Below, piece by piece: positions 34,202 to 42,086 of a stretch of DNA of 42,942 nucleotides. Below the pieces are notes generated by a model. The model was given only the letters and a program-made list of their open reading frames with translations. It was not told the DNA's origin and searched no databases. Made by a program: the position numbers and the translations under genes. Source of the stretch: an uncultured Dorea sp. (GTDB lineage: Bacteria > Bacillota > Clostridia > Lachnospirales > Lachnospiraceae); contig UQRE01000021.1 of NCBI GenBank assembly GCA_900543415.1, positions 1 to 42,942 on the forward strand, written 5' to 3'. Numbering within the stretch: the first letter of the stretch is position 1; every line of letters starts with the position of its first letter.

Positions 34202-35110
34202 ATGAGCTTGATTACGAGTATTCAGAAATACTCTATTCATGATGGAGACGGTATTCGGACAACTGTATTTTTTAAAGGGTGTCTGTTAAAATGTGTATGG
34301 TGTCACAATCCAGAGACACAGAGCTATAAGAAACAGCCATCTTACAACAAAGAACAGTGTGTGGGATGCAGAAGCTGTGAGATGGCGTGCCCGCATCATG
34401 CAATTCATGCAGAGAATGGAAAGGTAGTTACAGATCTGACATTGTGTGACGCATGTGGAACATGTACAGATTACTGCAATCAGAATTTACGAGAGATCAT
34501 CGGTAAGGAATACACGGTAGATGAACTCGTGAAGGAGTTGAAAAAAGACGAGATGTTCTATGAAGAGTCCGGCGGCGGCGTTACTTTGTCCGGCGGTGAA
34601 GTTATGACTGCAGATATGGACTTTGTAGAAGAACTTTGTAAGAAACTTAGAAAACTTGGTATTACTGTTACCATTGATACTTGTGGACAGGCGCCGTGGA
34701 AAAACTACGAAAGACTGCTTCCATATGTAGAAACATTTTTGTATGATATCAAGACAATGGATAACGAGATACATAAAAAATATATCGGCGCAGGAAATGA
34801 GTTGATCTTATCCAATCTGGAGAATTTAAGTAAAGCAGGCGCAAGAATCTACATCCGTATTCCAACGATCAAAGAGGTAAACGGAACGGATGAATCTATG
34901 AAAGACATCATTGATTATTTACATGATAAAAATATTCATGTGGCACAGGTAAATCTTCTTCCATATCACAACACCGGTTCTTCTAAATATGAGAAAATCG
35001 GTAAAGTATACGAGGGTGTGGATCTCCATGCGCCAAGTAAAGAAGAGATGGAACATTTTACAGGGTTATTTAAGGAAGCTGGATTCCATAATGTAAAAAT
35101 AGGAGGTTAA
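34202..35110 (+). CDS. Glycyl-radical enzyme activase for HypD
   Basis: This protein of 302 residues is a radical SAM activase. Its CLLKCVWCHNPET motif near residue 29 binds the SAM cluster. An inserted pair of ferredoxin motifs (CVGCRSCEMACP and CDACGTCTDYCN, about 59-102) is typical of activases of non-PFL glycyl-radical enzymes. VTLSGGEVM near residue 131 is also typical. ATG 34202 is chosen because GAGAGGTG (34189-34196) lies just upstream; an in-frame ATG at 34187 is less well placed. It installs the glycyl radical on the enzyme encoded next, whose AGGAGG lies inside its last codons. Confidence 0.93.
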   Translation: MSLITSIQKYSIHDGDGIRTTVFFKGCLLKCVWCHNPETQSYKKQPSYNKEQCVGCRSCEMACPHHAIHAENGKVVTDLTLCDACGTCTDYCNQNLREIIGKEYTVDELVKELKKDEMFYEESGGGVTLSGGEVMTADMDFVEELCKKLRKLGITVTIDTCGQAPWKNYERLLPYVETFLYDIKTMDNEIHKKYIGAGNELILSNLENLSKAGARIYIRIPTIKEVNGTDESMKDIIDYLHDKNIHVAQVNLLPYHNTGSSKYEKIGKVYEGVDLHAPSKEEMEHFTGLFKEAGFHNVKIGG

Positions 35111-35114
35111 GAAA

Positions 35115-37490
35115 ATGGAAGAAAGAGGCATGAACGAACGAATTAAGAAACTGCGTAAACTGAGTGTGGACACACAGCCGCACATTGATTTGGAACGTGC
35201 AAAGAGCATGACTAAGACATATGAAAAATATGAAGGTGTGCTTTCTATTCCGGAGCTTCGTGGACAGGTGCTGAAAGATTATTTCGCAACAAAGACACTT
35301 TATATTGGGGAAGGCGAACTGATCGTTGGTGAGAAAGGAGATTCTCCACAGGCTGCTCCTACATTCCCGGAGCTTTGCTGTCACACAGTAGAAGATATGC
35401 ACGTTATGAACGATCGTGATCTGATCAACTTCAAAGTAAAAGAAGAAGATTATAAGATTCAGGAAGACGTTATGATCCCATACTGGGATAAGAGAAGTAC
35501 AAGAAGCCGTATTTTAAGAGCTATGACACCGGAATGGAAGAAAGCATACGAGTGCGGTATCTTTACAGAGTTTATGGAGCAGAGAGGACCGGGACATACA
35601 GTAGGTTCCTTTAAAATTTACGAAAAAGGATTCCTTGATTATAAAGCAGATATTCAGGAGTCTATCGACAAACTTGATTTCATGACTGATCCAGAAGCAT
35701 TCGATAAGAAATCTGAATTGGAAGGTATGAAACTTGCATGTGATGCAATCATGATCTTAGGTGAGAGATATGCAGCATATGCTCGTGAACTTGCTGAGAA
35801 AGAGACAGATGAGACAAGAAAGAAAGAACTTCTTCAAATCGCAGCAAACTGTGATGTAGTACCGGCTCATAAGCCACAGACTTACTGGCAGGCAATCCAG
35901 ATGTACTGGTTCGTACACCTTGGAGTAACAAGTGAGTTGAATCCTTGGGATGCATATAGCCCGGGACGTCTTGACCAGCACTTGAATCCATTCTATGAGA
36001 AAGACGTAGAAGATGGAATCTTGGATGATGAGAAAGCACTTGAACTTCTTGAGTGTTTATGGGTAAAATTCAACAACCAGCCAGCACCACCGAAGGTAGG
36101 TATCACATTAAAAGAAAGTAGTACTTATACAGATTTCGCAAACTTAAATACAGGTGGTATCACACCAAACGGAGAAAACGGTGTTAACAATGTAAGTTAC
36201 TTAATCCTTGACTGTATGGATGAGATGAAACTTCTTCAGCCAAGCTCTAACGTACAGATCAGCCGTAAGACACCACAGAAATTCTTGAAACGTGCATGTG
36301 AAGTTTCCCGTAAAGGATGGGGACAGCCGGCATTCTACAATACAGAAGCAATCATTCAGGAACTTATGAATGCAGGAAAATCTCTGGATGACGCAAGAAA
36401 AGGCGGTACAAGCGGATGTGTAGAGACAGGAGCATTTGGTAACGAAGCTTACATCCTGACAGGATATTTCAATATTCCGAAGGTATTCGAACTGACATTG
36501 AACAACGGTTTCGATAAGATGAGCGGACAGCAGCTTGGTCTGGAACTTGGATATGCAACAGACTTTGAGACATATGAAGAACTGTATGAAGCATTTAAGA
36601 AACAGATCAAATACTTTATCGATATCAAGATTCAGGGAAGCAACGTAATTGAGAAGATTTTTGCTGAGTATATGCCGGCACCATTCCTTTCTATCATTAC
36701 AAACGATTGTATTTCCAAAGGAAAAGACTACAACGGTGGTGGAGCAAGATACAATACAAAATACCTTCAGGGCGTTGGTATCGGAACAATCACAGACTGT
36801 CTTGCAGCAGTAAAATATAACGTTTACGATAAGAAGACATTTACAATGGCTGAATTAATGCAGGCTCTTGAGGATAACTTCGAAGGACATGACAGAATTC
36901 TCAATTTAGTAAGAAATAAAACACCAAAATACGGAAACGATGATGATTACGCAGATGATATCATGAAAGACGTATTCGAATACTACAGAAGCCGGGTAAC
37001 AGGAAGACCGAATATGCTTGGCGGAATGTACAGAATCAATATGCTTCCTACAACATGTCACGTATACTTTGGTGATGTTATGATGGCAAGCCCGAACGGA
37101 AGACTGGCACACAAACCAGTATCTGAAGGAATCTCACCGGAGAAGGGCGCAGATACAAATGGACCGACAGCAGTTGTAAAATCTTGTGCTAAGATGGATC
37201 ACCTGCAGACAGGCGGAACACTTCTGAACCAGAAATTTACACCAAGTGTAGTAGCGGGAGAAGAAGGACTTGACCAGATGGCAAACCTTGTCCGCACATA
37301 CTTCAACATGGACGGACATCACATCCAGTTTAACGTAATTGATAAAGAGACACTGATTCAGGCGCAGAAACACCCAGAGGATTACAAAGACCTCATTGTG
37401 CGTGTAGCAGGATACAGCGATCGCTTTAGAAACTTAAGTAAAGCATTACAGGATGAGATCATCGAAAGAACAGAACAGTCATTTAATTAA
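35115..37490 (+). CDS. hypD: Trans-4-hydroxy-L-proline dehydratase (glycyl radical enzyme)
   Basis: This 791-residue glycyl radical enzyme has the thiyl-radical cysteine in GTSGCVETG (Cys 435, Glu 437) and the glycyl-radical site RVAGYSDRF (Gly 766) near the C-terminus. The sequence closely recalls the Clostridioides HypD: an early PHIDLERA, GELIVGEKGDSPQAAPTFPE, EFMEQRGPGHTVG, NNQPAPPKVGITLKESSTYT, QPSSNVQISRKTPQKFLKRA. HypD dehydrates trans-4-hydroxy-L-proline to pyrroline-5-carboxylate, which P5C reductase turns into proline. AGGAGG (35101-35106) gives an 8-nt spacing to the ATG. No proC or proline reductase gene is in the window. Confidence 0.92.
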   Translation: MEERGMNERIKKLRKLSVDTQPHIDLERAKSMTKTYEKYEGVLSIPELRGQVLKDYFATKTLYIGEGELIVGEKGDSPQAAPTFPELCCHTVEDMHVMNDRDLINFKVKEEDYKIQEDVMIPYWDKRSTRSRILRAMTPEWKKAYECGIFTEFMEQRGPGHTVGSFKIYEKGFLDYKADIQESIDKLDFMTDPEAFDKKSELEGMKLACDAIMILGERYAAYARELAEKETDETRKKELLQIAANCDVVPAHKPQTYWQAIQMYWFVHLGVTSELNPWDAYSPGRLDQHLNPFYEKDVEDGILDDEKALELLECLWVKFNNQPAPPKVGITLKESSTYTDFANLNTGGITPNGENGVNNVSYLILDCMDEMKLLQPSSNVQISRKTPQKFLKRACEVSRKGWGQPAFYNTEAIIQELMNAGKSLDDARKGGTSGCVETGAFGNEAYILTGYFNIPKVFELTLNNGFDKMSGQQLGLELGYATDFETYEELYEAFKKQIKYFIDIKIQGSNVIEKIFAEYMPAPFLSIITNDCISKGKDYNGGGARYNTKYLQGVGIGTITDCLAAVKYNVYDKKTFTMAELMQALEDNFEGHDRILNLVRNKTPKYGNDDDYADDIMKDVFEYYRSRVTGRPNMLGGMYRINMLPTTCHVYFGDVMMASPNGRLAHKPVSEGISPEKGADTNGPTAVVKSCAKMDHLQTGGTLLNQKFTPSVVAGEEGLDQMANLVRTYFNMDGHHIQFNVIDKETLIQAQKHPEDYKDLIVRVAGYSDRFRNLSKALQDEIIERTEQSFN

Positions 37491-37493
37491 TAA

Positions 37494-37532
37494 TTTGGGA
37501 CGTAGCCTTTTTGCAAAAGGCTACGTCCCAAA
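37494..37532 (+). repeat. Perfect 18-bp stem-loop
   Basis: TTTGGGACGTAGCCTTTT (37494-37511) pairs with AAAAGGCTACGTCCCAAA (37515-37532) around the loop TGC. It begins right after the hypD stop codon. The stem is followed by two further copies of GTCCCA-type units, and only the last of these carries a T-run. Confidence 0.9.
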
Positions 37533-37590
37533 TTACATTTTGCCCTGTCCCAAATTGAATTTTACCCTGTCCCAGATTGCATTTTTTATT
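37525..37590 (+). repeat. Three tandem 22-nt repeats
   Basis: Units start at 37525, 37547 and 37569. Each begins GTCCCA, followed by AATT or GATT and a T-rich tail; the first two also end in CCCT. The left arm TTTGGGAC of the hairpin could pair with any of the three. The last unit ends in TTTTTTATT. This looks like a REP-like or regulatory repeat, not coding DNA. Confidence 0.9.
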
Positions 37591-37642
37591 AGATGCGATT
37601 ACAATAGTGAGGGAGAAATTTGGGGAAGGATGACAATTTACT

Positions 37643-37912
37643 ATGGCAGAGGTTAGAAAACGAATCGTTTTCCATGGAAGGGTTCAAGGTGTAGGGTTTC
37701 GTTTTACAGCGAAGCATTTAGCAAATTCTCTTGGACTTACAGGCTGGGTACAGAATGAGTATGATGGAACAGTTCTTATGGAAGTGCAAGGACGGGAACC
37801 GATGATCGATAAGTTGTTGGTGGCACTGAATCATAATCAATTTATTGAGATAGACTGGATTGATTCAAAAGATATTCCGACAGAAAGGGAAAGCTGTTTT
37901 TCTTCCAGATAG
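37643..37912 (+). CDS. acyP: Acylphosphatase
   Basis: This 89-residue protein has the acylphosphatase signature GRVQGVGFRF (12-21) with the catalytic Arg 20, and GWVQNEYDGTV with Asn 38. It hydrolyses acyl phosphates such as carbamoyl or 1,3-bisphosphoglycerate phosphate. GGGGAAGG lies before the ATG. The size matches the family and the protein is cytoplasmic. It lies alone between the repeat region and the TetR gene. Confidence 0.93.
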   Translation: MAEVRKRIVFHGRVQGVGFRFTAKHLANSLGLTGWVQNEYDGTVLMEVQGREPMIDKLLVALNHNQFIEIDWIDSKDIPTERESCFSSR

Positions 37913-37966
37913 TGTGGTAGAATAAGAAGAAGGCAAAAAATAGGCAACAGACAGCAGGGAGATAAA

Positions 37967-38557
37967 ATGGAGAAAGTTGTTAAAAAAAGTGTAAAAAGCA
38001 GGATTGTATCTGCCGCATGGCAGTTATTTTATGAGAAAGGTTATAACGGAACGACGGTAGATGATATCATTGAATTGTCAGAGACGTCGAAAGGTTCTTT
38101 TTATTATTACTTTAGTACAAAGGACGAGCTTCTTAATACTCTGTCCTTGATTCTGGACGAGTTTTACGAAGAACTGGAACAAAAGATGGATAAGAATATG
38201 AGCAGTTTTGATAAACTGATGTATTTGAATTATGAAGCTCACAGTATGATGGAAGAGAAGATTAAAGTAGATTTGTTGTCGTCTTTGTATTCTACACAGC
38301 TTGTGGCGGCAGGACAGCGACATCTGTTGGATCAAAATCGAAATTATTATAAACTGGTCACAAAAGTTGTAACGGAAGGACAGAAGTGCGGGGAAATCAG
38401 AGACGACGTATCCGTACTGGACATTACAAGATATTACTCCATGTGTGAACGGGCGTTAGTGTACGACTGGTGCTTAAACAAAGGGATCTACTCACTGGGG
38501 AAATACAGCAAAAAGAGTATGCCGGTAATGATGGAGCATTTCAAAACGAACAAATAG
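37967..38557 (+). CDS. TetR/AcrR-family regulator
   Basis: This 196-residue protein starts with a TetR helix-turn-helix: KSRIVSAAWQLFYEKGYNGTTVDDIIELSETSKGSFYYYFSTKDELL (residues about 9-56, quoted only as a landmark range). The rest is an unrelated helical ligand-binding domain, DNA-binding being at the N-terminus as usual. GGGAG precedes the ATG. It is 23 nt before nrdG, so it may be co-transcribed with it; its target is unknown. Confidence 0.92.
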   Translation: MEKVVKKSVKSRIVSAAWQLFYEKGYNGTTVDDIIELSETSKGSFYYYFSTKDELLNTLSLILDEFYEELEQKMDKNMSSFDKLMYLNYEAHSMMEEKIKVDLLSSLYSTQLVAAGQRHLLDQNRNYYKLVTKVVTEGQKCGEIRDDVSVLDITRYYSMCERALVYDWCLNKGIYSLGKYSKKSMPVMMEHFKTNK

Positions 38558-38580
38558 GTGAAAGACCGGAGGTGGGGAGT

Positions 38581-39276
38581 ATGTTGATCCAAGGATTGCA
38601 GAAGCTGACGTTGCTGGATTACCCGGGAAGGGTGGCGTGTACTGTGTTTACCGCGGGATGTAATTTCAGGTGTCCGTTCTGCCACAACGCCTCACTGGTC
38701 ATTGACACTTATAGGAATGAAGAAATTCCATTAGACACACTTTTTCAATTTCTGAGAAAACGTCAAGGCGTATTGGACGGAGTCTGTGTGACAGGGGGAG
38801 AACCTCTGATCCAGCATGATATAGAAGCATTTTTGAAAAATATTAAGGAGCTGGGGTATGCTGTAAAGCTTGATACAAATGGAAGCTGCCCTAAGAAATT
38901 GAAAGAAGTTGTTCGGGCGGGGCTTGTAGACTATGTTGCTATGGATATTAAAAATTCCAGAGAAGGTTACGCGAAAACCATAGGGATAGAAGATTACAAC
39001 ATGGAAAATGTAGAAGAGAGCGTACAATTTCTTCTGGAAAATACGGTTCCTTATGAATTTCGGACGACAGTTGTCCGGGAATTTCATCAGCGTGCAGATT
39101 TTGAATCTATTGCAAATTGGATTCAAGGTGCGAAGCGGTATTATTTACAGCAATTTGTAGATTCAGGAGATTTGATCGGAACCGGGCTTCATGGATATAA
39201 TAAAGAAATCATGGAACAGGCGCTGAAAATCGTTGGAAATAGTGTGGAAATTGCGGAGCTTCGAGGCGTTTCATAG
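38581..39276 (+). CDS. nrdG: Anaerobic ribonucleotide reductase activase
   Basis: This 231-residue radical SAM protein has the cluster motif CNFRCPFCHN near residue 22 and the GGEPL motif near residue 75. It puts the glycyl radical on NrdD. The start is ATG 38581, supported by GGAGGTGGGG just upstream; a reading frame from 38470 would overlap the TetR gene. The gene order nrdG before nrdD is the reverse of the common order. The nrdD gene begins 168 nt later behind its own control region. Confidence 0.9.
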   Translation: MLIQGLQKLTLLDYPGRVACTVFTAGCNFRCPFCHNASLVIDTYRNEEIPLDTLFQFLRKRQGVLDGVCVTGGEPLIQHDIEAFLKNIKELGYAVKLDTNGSCPKKLKEVVRAGLVDYVAMDIKNSREGYAKTIGIEDYNMENVEESVQFLLENTVPYEFRTTVVREFHQRADFESIANWIQGAKRYYLQQFVDSGDLIGTGLHGYNKEIMEQALKIVGNSVEIAELRGVS

Positions 39277-39319
39277 ACGTCCGGGAAATAATCCTCGATA
39301 AAAAGGGAAAATCATAAAG

Positions 39320-39366
39320 CAACCATATATTGTGCAAAAGAAATAAAAAAGCACAATATGTGGTTG
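39320..39366 (+). promoter_or_regulatory. Paired NrdR-box-like sites before nrdD
   Basis: Two 16-nt sequences, CAACCATATATTGTGC (39320-39335) and GCACAATATGTGGTTG (39351-39366), are 31 nt apart start to start. Both resemble the NrdR consensus ACACWATATNTTGTGT, and the spacing is what NrdR pairs usually show. They are also arms of an imperfect hairpin with a T-run, so a terminator for nrdG is the alternative. Confidence 0.5.
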
Positions 39367-39444
39367 CTTTTATTGACCTTTCCGACTAAAAATGATATGC
39401 TTAAACATATCGTCGATGTGAAAATGAAAGGGAAGGGAATGCGT

Positions 39445-41820
39445 ATGTATCAAGTATCTAAGAGGGACGGACAAATTGCAGAATTTAATTTATCAAAGAT
39501 CAGTGTAGCCATTGAGAAAGCGTTTAAAGCGCAGGATAAAGAATATAATCAAGATATTATAGATTTGCTGGCGCTTAAAGTTACAGCAGATTTTGCTCCT
39601 AAAGTTAAAAATTCATTGATTCAAGTGGAAGATATTCAAGACAGCGTGGAAAATATTTTGATTAAAGCCGGATATGCAGATGTGGCTAAAGGATATATTC
39701 TGTATAGAAAGCAGAGAGAAAAGATTCGGAATCTCAATTCAACAATGTTGGATTATAAAGAGATTGTGGACAGTTATGTTAAGGTGACTGACTGGCGTGT
39801 AAAAGAAAATTCAACGGTTACCTATTCGGTAGGAGGCTTGATCTTAAGCAACTCCGGTGCGATTACAGCAAACTACTGGTTGTCGGAGATTTACGATGAA
39901 GAGATCGGACAGGCACATAGAAATGCAGATATTCATATCCACGATCTGTCTATGCTTACCGGATATTGTGCTGGATGGTCTTTGAAGCAGCTGATTCAGG
40001 AAGGGCTCGGAGGAATTCCGGGAAAGATTTCTTCCTCTCCGGCAAAGCATTTAAGCGTGCTCTGCAACCAGATGGTGAACTTCCTTGGAATTATGCAAAA
40101 TGAGTGGGCAGGCGCACAGGCATTTTCTTCTTTTGATACTTATCTTGCCCCGTTTGTAAAGGCGGATCATCTTTCCTATCGTGAAGTGAAGAAATGTATT
40201 GAGTCTTTTATTTACGGTGTAAATACTCCGTCCAGATGGGGGACACAGGCGCCATTTTCTAATATTACACTGGATTGGACAGTTCCAAATGATCTTGCAA
40301 ATCTTCCGGCTATTGTCGGCGGAAAGGAAATGGATTTTACATACGGAGACTGTAAGGAAGAAATGGATATGGTCAACAAGGCGTTTATCGAAGTAATGAT
40401 TGAGGGTGACGCTCATGGTCGTGGATTCCAATATCCGATTCCTACCTATTCTATCACAAGAGATTTTGACTGGTCAGATACGGAAAATAACCGCTTATTA
40501 TTTGAAATGACAGCAAAATACGGAACTCCGTATTTCTCAAATTATATTAACAGTGATATGGAGCCAAGTGATGTCAGAAGTATGTGCTGCCGCCTGCGTC
40601 TGGATCTCCGTGAACTTCGTAAGAAATCCGGCGGCTTCTTCGGAAGCGGGGAGAGCACAGGCTCGGTCGGTGTAGTAACGATCAATATGTCGCGTATCGC
40701 ATACCAGTCTGAAAATGAAGACGAATTTTTTGCACGCTTGGATAAATTAATGGACTTATCTGCTCGTTCTCTTCATATTAAGAGAACAGTTATTTCCAAA
40801 TTAATGGAGGAGGGATTGTATCCATATACAAAACGTTATCTTGGCACCTTTGCAAATCATTTTTCGACCATCGGTCTTATTGGTATGAACGAGGCGGGAT
40901 TAAATGCAAAATGGATCGGTAAAGATATGACGCATGCGGAGACGCAGGAATTTTCTAAACGAGTATTGAACCATATGAGAGAACGCTTGTCTTCTTATCA
41001 AGAAGAATATGGTGACCTCTATAATCTTGAGGCGACTCCGGCAGAGTCTACTACATATCGATTTGCCAAACATGACAGAGCGCAGTTCCCAGATATTATT
41101 ACAGCGGCAGAAGGGGATGGAACACCGTATTACACGAACAGTTCTCATTTGCCGGTTGGATATACAGAAGATATTTTTGATGCCCTTGATATTCAAGATG
41201 AATTACAGACTTTATATACATCGGGAACAGTGTTCCACGCGTTCTTAGGTGAGAAGCTTCCGAGCTGGCAGTCAGCGGCTGCTCTTGTGCGGAAAATTGC
41301 AGAGAATTACAAACTTCCATACTATACGATGTCGCCGACGTATTCCATCTGTAAGAATCATGGATATCTTACAGGAGAGCAGTATACTTGTCCGGAATGT
41401 GGCGAGACAACAGAAGTATATAGCAGAATTACCGGTTATTATCGTCCGGTACAGAACTGGAATGATGGAAAAGCGCAGGAGTTCAAGGACCGGAAAGTTT
41501 ATGATCTGGAGCACTCCCATCTGAAGGTAAAGGTTAAGGAAAATAGTATGGACGAGCCGGAATGCTCAGCGTGTATGGACGAGGCAGGGGCACCGAGAAA
41601 AATATTGTTTACTACTCGTACTTGTCCGAACTGCGTAACCGCAAAAGCGGCGCTTGAGGAAGCAAATATGGAATATGAAGTGATCGATGCCAAAGAACAC
41701 GCAGATCTTGCCAGAAAATATGGTATTATGAGCGCACCGACATTGGTAGTTATCGCGGATGACGGAAAAGTGGAAAAACTGGTAAATGCTTCCAATATTA
41801 AAAAATATACCGAAGGATAA
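39445..41820 (+). CDS. nrdD: Anaerobic ribonucleoside-triphosphate reductase with C-terminal glutaredoxin-like domain
   Basis: This 791-residue class III reductase makes deoxynucleotides without oxygen. It begins with an ATP-cone (MYQVSKRDGQIAEFN, then IEVEDIQDSVENILIKAG-like segment near 60-75). The core follows, then a zinc site (CKNHGY and CPECGE) and the glycyl-radical motif RITGYYRPVQNW (Gly 664). After about residue 720 a small domain has CPNC (727-730) and SAPTLVVIADDGKVEKLVN, a glutaredoxin-like fold fused to the enzyme. The start is ATG 39445 or 39439; the former is better spaced from AAGGGAAGGG. The 39358 reading start is rejected. It may supply or receive reducing electrons in cis. 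Confidence 0.92.
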   Translation: MYQVSKRDGQIAEFNLSKISVAIEKAFKAQDKEYNQDIIDLLALKVTADFAPKVKNSLIQVEDIQDSVENILIKAGYADVAKGYILYRKQREKIRNLNSTMLDYKEIVDSYVKVTDWRVKENSTVTYSVGGLILSNSGAITANYWLSEIYDEEIGQAHRNADIHIHDLSMLTGYCAGWSLKQLIQEGLGGIPGKISSSPAKHLSVLCNQMVNFLGIMQNEWAGAQAFSSFDTYLAPFVKADHLSYREVKKCIESFIYGVNTPSRWGTQAPFSNITLDWTVPNDLANLPAIVGGKEMDFTYGDCKEEMDMVNKAFIEVMIEGDAHGRGFQYPIPTYSITRDFDWSDTENNRLLFEMTAKYGTPYFSNYINSDMEPSDVRSMCCRLRLDLRELRKKSGGFFGSGESTGSVGVVTINMSRIAYQSENEDEFFARLDKLMDLSARSLHIKRTVISKLMEEGLYPYTKRYLGTFANHFSTIGLIGMNEAGLNAKWIGKDMTHAETQEFSKRVLNHMRERLSSYQEEYGDLYNLEATPAESTTYRFAKHDRAQFPDIITAAEGDGTPYYTNSSHLPVGYTEDIFDALDIQDELQTLYTSGTVFHAFLGEKLPSWQSAAALVRKIAENYKLPYYTMSPTYSICKNHGYLTGEQYTCPECGETTEVYSRITGYYRPVQNWNDGKAQEFKDRKVYDLEHSHLKVKVKENSMDEPECSACMDEAGAPRKILFTTRTCPNCVTAKAALEEANMEYEVIDAKEHADLARKYGIMSAPTLVVIADDGKVEKLVNASNIKKYTEG

Positions 41821-41833
41821 GGAAATCAACAGG

Positions 41834-41875
41834 ATCGGCAGACTGCATAGCTGTAGAGGTGTGCGGTCTGCTGAT
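41834..41875 (+). other. 14-bp stem-loop after nrdD without a T-run
   Basis: ATCGGCAGACTGCA (41834-41847) pairs with TGCGGTCTGCTGAT (41862-41875) with two G-U pairs. It lies 14 nt after the nrdD stop but lacks a T-run, so it is not a canonical terminator. The rest of 41821-42086 holds no gene. Confidence 0.5.
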
Positions 41876-41978
41876 ATAGATTGGAGAGTCATAGTTTCTA
41901 TATTTTTAAGTGAGAATTATTCGAATGAAATTATGGATAAAAAATTTGAATAAATTACAAATAAAATGCTTGAGTGAA

Positions 41979-42035
41979 AAAGTAAATTCCACATGTAAAA
42001 GTAAATTCCATACAGAAGACTAAATTCCACTTGTC
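41979..42035. repeat. Three 19-nt direct repeats at the edge of the transposase remnant
   Basis: TAAATTCCA occurs at 41983-41991, 42002-42010 and 42021-42029, exactly 19 nt apart. They lie about 50 nt beyond the transposase C-terminus and are probably the end of the insertion element, where the transposase would bind. Confidence 0.7.
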
Positions 42036-42086
42036 TGATATGTCGATATGGAGCCTTTATCCGCAGATTTGTTTTATTATCTGGTT

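Noticed and set aside
37525..37590. CRISPR array
   Set aside because: The 22-nt units are contiguous, with no spacers between them, and no cas genes are present.
37453..37656. Small open frame spanning the repeat region
   Set aside because: It covers the hypD end and the hairpin with no ribosome site or family match.
38470..38580. NrdG start at 38470
   Set aside because: It would overlap the TetR gene by 88 nt; ATG 38581 has GGAGG upstream and starts at the conserved MLIQGLQ.
39358..39444. NrdD start at 39358
   Set aside because: The extra N-terminus overlaps the hairpin and NrdR-like sites, and a better start with a ribosome site is at 39439/39445.
41834..41875. Terminator after nrdD
   Set aside because: The stem is good but there is no T-run, so it is reported only as a stem-loop.
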